DNA of 64,000 nucleotides from Brachionus plicatilis (lineage: Eukaryota; Rotifera; Eurotatoria; Ploima; Brachionidae): NCBI GenBank assembly GCA_010279815.1, contig QEOQ01000614.1, positions 9,265-73,264 on the forward strand, written 5' to 3'. Positions 60,712 to 64,000 of this stretch are shown here, piece by piece (the first letter of the stretch is position 1; each line of letters starts with the position of its first letter). The position numbers and the translations under genes are program-made. The notes beneath the pieces are model-generated. The model saw nothing but the letters and a program-made list of their open reading frames with translations, had not been told where the DNA came from and searched no databases.

Positions 60712-61905
60712 ATGAGACAATTAGAAATTATTTTTCAATTTGTTGATTGGTTTTTCGAAGATAGTCAAAAAAAAATCACCAATCGTTTCGAATTTTTGGA
60801 TGGATACCGCGGTTTTTGTGCTCTAGTTGTGGCACTCAATCATTTTGTACCTGCTTTTGGAGGCGATGGTGGTGATTTGGCAATATTCATATGGTCTGGT
60901 CATTTTATTGGACTTTTTGGATTTTTTGTTCTTAGTGCTTTTTTATTAACTTATCGAATGTCTAAAGACTTGCACAAATCAACATGTCGCATCCAAGTTT
61001 ACGAAATTTTGATAAAATATTTTATAAGGAGAATTTTTCGAATCTATTTACCATTTTTGGTATTTGTGCTGTGTGTCAAATTTGGTCATAGAAATGTGTC
61101 TGGAGGCTACAGTTATAATTCGTTGTCAAGTTTTATCTTTCTCAAGCCAACAATAAGAAATCACTTGTGGTCAATTCCAGTCGAGATTAGATATTATTTT
61201 TTCATTCCAATAATTTGCTTGTTATTTTTTTACTCGAGAAAATATTCACCATTATTTTTATGTTCGTCAATTGCTTTGGTCTATTGGCTTTTTAATTCAA
61301 TTATTATTTTCAGTCCACAAGATTTTAAAGTAGACGACAAAAATGGACTGCTAATGAGATTTCCCATATTTTTTGCCGGTTCAATAGTGGCTTTTATTTA
61401 TTTTAAATATGAACAAGATTTTAGTCGAATTCAACTTATTATTCAAAACAGAAAAATGAGATTTTTTATTTGTGTGATTAGTTACATGATTGCTTTTAAT
61501 GGACTGAAAACTTGTACCAAGTACTACAATTCAAAATTAAGTTTTCATAACGATTTGTACCATCCTGGCATTAGATTTTCTTTATTACTTTTGCTAATGC
61601 TGATCGGTGCACCGAATGATTTTACGCGTCTTTTTAGTCACAATTTTATTCTTACCAAAATTGGCAAATACTCTTTTGGTGTTTACTTGTGGCATCCGAT
61701 GTGTATTCTAATTGTAAAATCATTTAAAATAACAAAACAATTTGACGCAGCTGTTTTACTAATTGTATTGAGTCTTTTTGTTGGAATCTTATTTTATTAT
61801 TTAGTCGAAAATCCGATGATGAAATTGGGCAACTATTTTATTAAAAAAATCAATCTAAAAAGGAATGACGCAGATAATCAAAATAATCAAAATTTAGTGA
61901 TATAA
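60712..61905 (+). CDS. Acyltransferase-3 family membrane protein
   Basis: An intronless gene of 397 residues with about ten hydrophobic segments. The N-terminal FLDGYRGFCALVVALNHF carries the family's conserved arginine and the histidine of helix 1. Next come FGFFVLSAFLLT, the RRIFRIYLPF basic block and LWSIPVEIRYYFFIP; the C-terminus includes SFGVYLWHP and LVENPMMK. This is the acyltransferase-3 (PF01757, OatA/NolL-like) fold, which moves acyl groups, often acetyl, across a membrane onto sugars, lipids or other acceptors. The acceptor cannot be told from sequence. There is no N-terminal NRF/NOSE domain as in nematode nose-resistant-to-fluoxetine proteins, so this is the short form, resembling fungal and bacterial members. 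The foldback element at 60290-60614 sits just upstream. Confidence 0.85.
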   Translation: MRQLEIIFQFVDWFFEDSQKKITNRFEFLDGYRGFCALVVALNHFVPAFGGDGGDLAIFIWSGHFIGLFGFFVLSAFLLTYRMSKDLHKSTCRIQVYEILIKYFIRRIFRIYLPFLVFVLCVKFGHRNVSGGYSYNSLSSFIFLKPTIRNHLWSIPVEIRYYFFIPIICLLFFYSRKYSPLFLCSSIALVYWLFNSIIIFSPQDFKVDDKNGLLMRFPIFFAGSIVAFIYFKYEQDFSRIQLIIQNRKMRFFICVISYMIAFNGLKTCTKYYNSKLSFHNDLYHPGIRFSLLLLLMLIGAPNDFTRLFSHNFILTKIGKYSFGVYLWHPMCILIVKSFKITKQFDAAVLLIVLSLFVGILFYYLVENPMMKLGNYFIKKINLKRNDADNQNNQNLVI

Positions 61906-62580
61906 ATTTTGTTGTTGTTCTAAAAAAGCTTTACCAAAATAAACAAAATTTTCAAAAAAAGTTTTTAGAAAATCTTCTAGTAGAAATGTGACAGTGATAG
62001 ACCGAATCATTTAAAAGATTTTTTTGGAGAGCTAATAACGGCTTAAATTCGCCATCTTTTGAAAAAAATCATGTGAAAGATTGATTTCAAAATATAAGAA
62101 ATTAAATAAAATATTTGTGACGACTAAAACTAGTCCCCTGTAGAAAATCGAATAAAATTTTGTTTTTCATTAAAATTTTTGAATATTTATTTTTGAAAAA
62201 TGATTAAAATAACAAAAATTATTTTTGAAAAAAATTATACTATAATTTAATTTTTTTTCAATTAAAACTAAACGATGAACAAAAAAAAACTTTCCAGGAA
62301 ACAAAGGTACTAATATTTTAAAATCATTTTTTTAACATAAACGAGATCAATTAATTTCAGAAAAAAAAATCTACAAAATTCCCTTGAAATCAAGCAAATT
62401 TGTTTGAATTGCTTAATTCGCAACTTGAATCGTTAATTACATAATTAAGAAGAAAACTTGTGAGCATGTCCATTTGGTTTTTAATCGATTCCTCAGTTTT
62501 GCTAACTTTTCTAAACAAAATTCAACAAAAAAATAGTTAATTTTTTTTTTTTTTAAATAAAAAAATTAATTTTGTAAAAT
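61906..62580. other. Convergent intergenic space
   Basis: Between the 3' ends of the acyltransferase (plus) and the potassium channel (minus). AT-rich; no recognised feature. Confidence 0.5.
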
Positions 62581-63728
62581 TTACTCAAGTAGACATTGAA
62601 TTTCGGTGTCAACATCAGCATAGCTAGACACAATCTTTCTCTTTGGCAACGAATTGTTGGAAACACATGAATTTCGCTTGCTGCTCAATTCGCTTGAAAA
62701 AACCATGGGACTAAGCCTTGATGTGCTTCTTAGTTTATTTTTACGCTGAAACGAGCCGATTATTTTTCTAGTTGGACTTATTTGCAATAGATTAGAATCG
62801 TTGGGTGCATTGAGACTAGCACTCAGGCTTGGATTAAAATTTAGACCACTATTAATTGATTTGCGATTAATTGTAGCCAGATTGTCCAGATTTTGTATTT
62901 GATTTTGATTTTGGTTTTTTGCTTCGTTTTCGCAAATTAAAGCCAAATTACTATTTGTGGTGTTAAATGAAGATTTGCGACCTATTTGACGGTTTTTGTT
63001 GGCTGCCACCAGCAAATTACGGATGGTACGGTTGGACTTTTTCTTGCGAGGCTTCGATTCATTCAGTTCACATTCTCTCAAGTCAAATGTAACTTGGAAT
63101 TTTTTTTCAAACGATTCAGCAAAATCTGGATACATTTCAAGAACGTCCAACAAATCACATCGGTCTATTTTGTGCAGATCGCAATAGGCCAATGCTCGCA
63201 CATCACAACTCGATCTGCCCATCACATCTCTTTCTTGATATTTGCCAATGTTTTCACCGAATATGTCGTTTTTGTCCAATATGGCCATAGCTTGATTGTT
63301 GCTGACAATTTCCAGAGTGCCTCTAGCAATGAAATAAATTGAGTTTAGATTGTCTCCTTTGTGAATGAGAGTATCGCCTGGCGGAACATGAGTTGACTTG
63401 AACTGAAGAGCCAGCATGCGCAAACAGCCTTCACTAGCGTCCTGAAATGCCTGACAATTGTTCAACAATTGACGATTCAAATGTAAGCAAATGTCTGCTT
63501 GTAACGATTCGGGAAATGATTTGAGAACAGTGTTCATGTCGATGCCGTTTGTGAACGACCAAGTGTGTTCAAACGACTCTTGCATTCGTTTCGATAAAGA
63601 CTTTGGAATGGTGTGAAATTTTATAAAGTCTTTAACACTTTCTTGCATTTCGGTGAGTTCTTCTGTGCCCTGGTACATTCTAATCATGATGGTAGTAACA
63701 TTTCCAAATATTGCAGCGGATATTAGAG
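62581..63728 (-). CDS. ERG-type voltage-gated potassium channel (KCNH), 3' exon
   Basis: This is the last coding exon, starting at a TTTAG acceptor (63730-63729) and ending in TAA at 62581, about 382 residues. The first residues, LISAAIFGNVTTIMIRMYQG, are the end of S6. The C-linker (KDFIKFHTIPKSL, HTWSFTNGIDMN) and cyclic-nucleotide-binding homology domain (FPESLQADICLHLNRQLL, PPGDTLIHKGD, ILDKNDIFGEN, VRALAYCDLHKI) follow. These match KCNH2/6/7 (ERG, fly seizure) more closely than EAG or ELK. The remaining about 150 residues are a polar Asn/Ser-rich tail. Upstream exons (PAS domain, S1-S6 and pore) lie beyond the right edge. ERG channels repolarise excitable cells; the cyclic-nucleotide domain in this family does not bind nucleotides. 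Confidence 0.93.
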
Positions 63729-64000
63729 CTAAATTAGCATTTAAATTAAATTTTAAAAAAAATCAAAAGTATTAAGATCTTTTCAGAATTTGAGTTGATT
63801 TTAATTAAGTAAAACTTGAATGGATTTATCTTGAAGGATCTTAAAAAAAATGATGATTTTCTAGCATGTTTTTTGTCACCTAGAACTGAATTCAAAATGT
63901 CTAAGAGCTATTTATTATTGGTATGTACAGTGTTCAGCAAAAGACGCAAACATTTTTTGCACTTACAATTCAATAAAATAAGTGCAGTGTGAATTTTTAT
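63729..64000 (-). other. Intron of the ERG-type channel gene
   Basis: No pore or S6 coding sequence is visible here, so the preceding exon lies outside the window. The intron is therefore longer than about 270 bp. Confidence 0.6.

Overview
The window is nuclear DNA of an animal. It is very AT-rich and full of homopolymer runs. It has GT-AG introns of roughly 45-110 nt and carries animal-type genes: class V myosin, a WDR62/MAPKBP1-type scaffold, ERG-type potassium channel, centrin-3, katanin p60, SDHAF3 and TRMT61B. Several genes lack introns or sit almost entirely in one giant exon. Low GC, compact introns and an abundance of short inverted-repeat elements would fit a small invertebrate such as a monogonont rotifer, but that placement is a guess. 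No tRNA, rRNA or CRISPR array was seen.

Layout. 1-2.05 kb: decayed gypsy-type pol. 2.3-2.6 kb: small ORF of unknown function. 2.7-7.8 kb: a 1,315-bp inverted duplication (arms 2722-4036 and 6446-7760, no indels, apparently identical) carrying a two-zinc-finger protein kinase; the left copy is complete, the right copy lacks its 5' end. 7.8-15.8 kb: transposon graveyard (LINE endonuclease/RT, PIF1-type helicase, gypsy RT, a LINE 3' end, one pogo-like terminus, one 121-bp MITE). 15.8-20.4 kb: 14-exon membrane aminopeptidase N (minus strand) with one apparent frameshift and a plus-strand ORF inside its longest intron. 21.3-22.4 kb: centrin-3 (minus, 5 exons). 22.7-31.0 kb: WDR62/MAPKBP1-like scaffold (minus, 5-kb exon, 3-kb intron, short last exon). 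31-36 kb: non-coding, microsatellite-rich. 36.1-37.8 kb: secreted or ER-targeted FAD amine-oxidase/desaturase-like protein (plus, 3 exons). 39.0-39.7 kb: ribulose-phosphate 3-epimerase (plus). 41.9-45.0 kb: a tight same-strand trio, SDHAF3 > TRMT61B > katanin p60; the first two overlap by 11 nt. 47.7-56.4 kb: myosin V (plus, 3 exons; MITEs in intron 2). 56.4-60.7 kb: non-coding with foldback elements and a mariner-like remnant. 60.7-61.9 kb: acyltransferase-3 family membrane protein. 62.6-63.7 kb: last visible exon of an ERG-type KCNH channel running off the right edge.

Functional links are loose. SDHAF3 (complex II assembly) and TRMT61B (mitochondrial tRNA m1A58) are both expected in mitochondria, and their overlapping reading frames suggest one bicistronic transcript. 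Centrin-3, katanin and WDR62 are centrosome/microtubule proteins but are not contiguous. The most unusual features are the inverted kinase duplication, the overlapping mitochondrial gene pair, the nested ORF and frameshift in the aminopeptidase, and the set of near-palindromic foldback elements.
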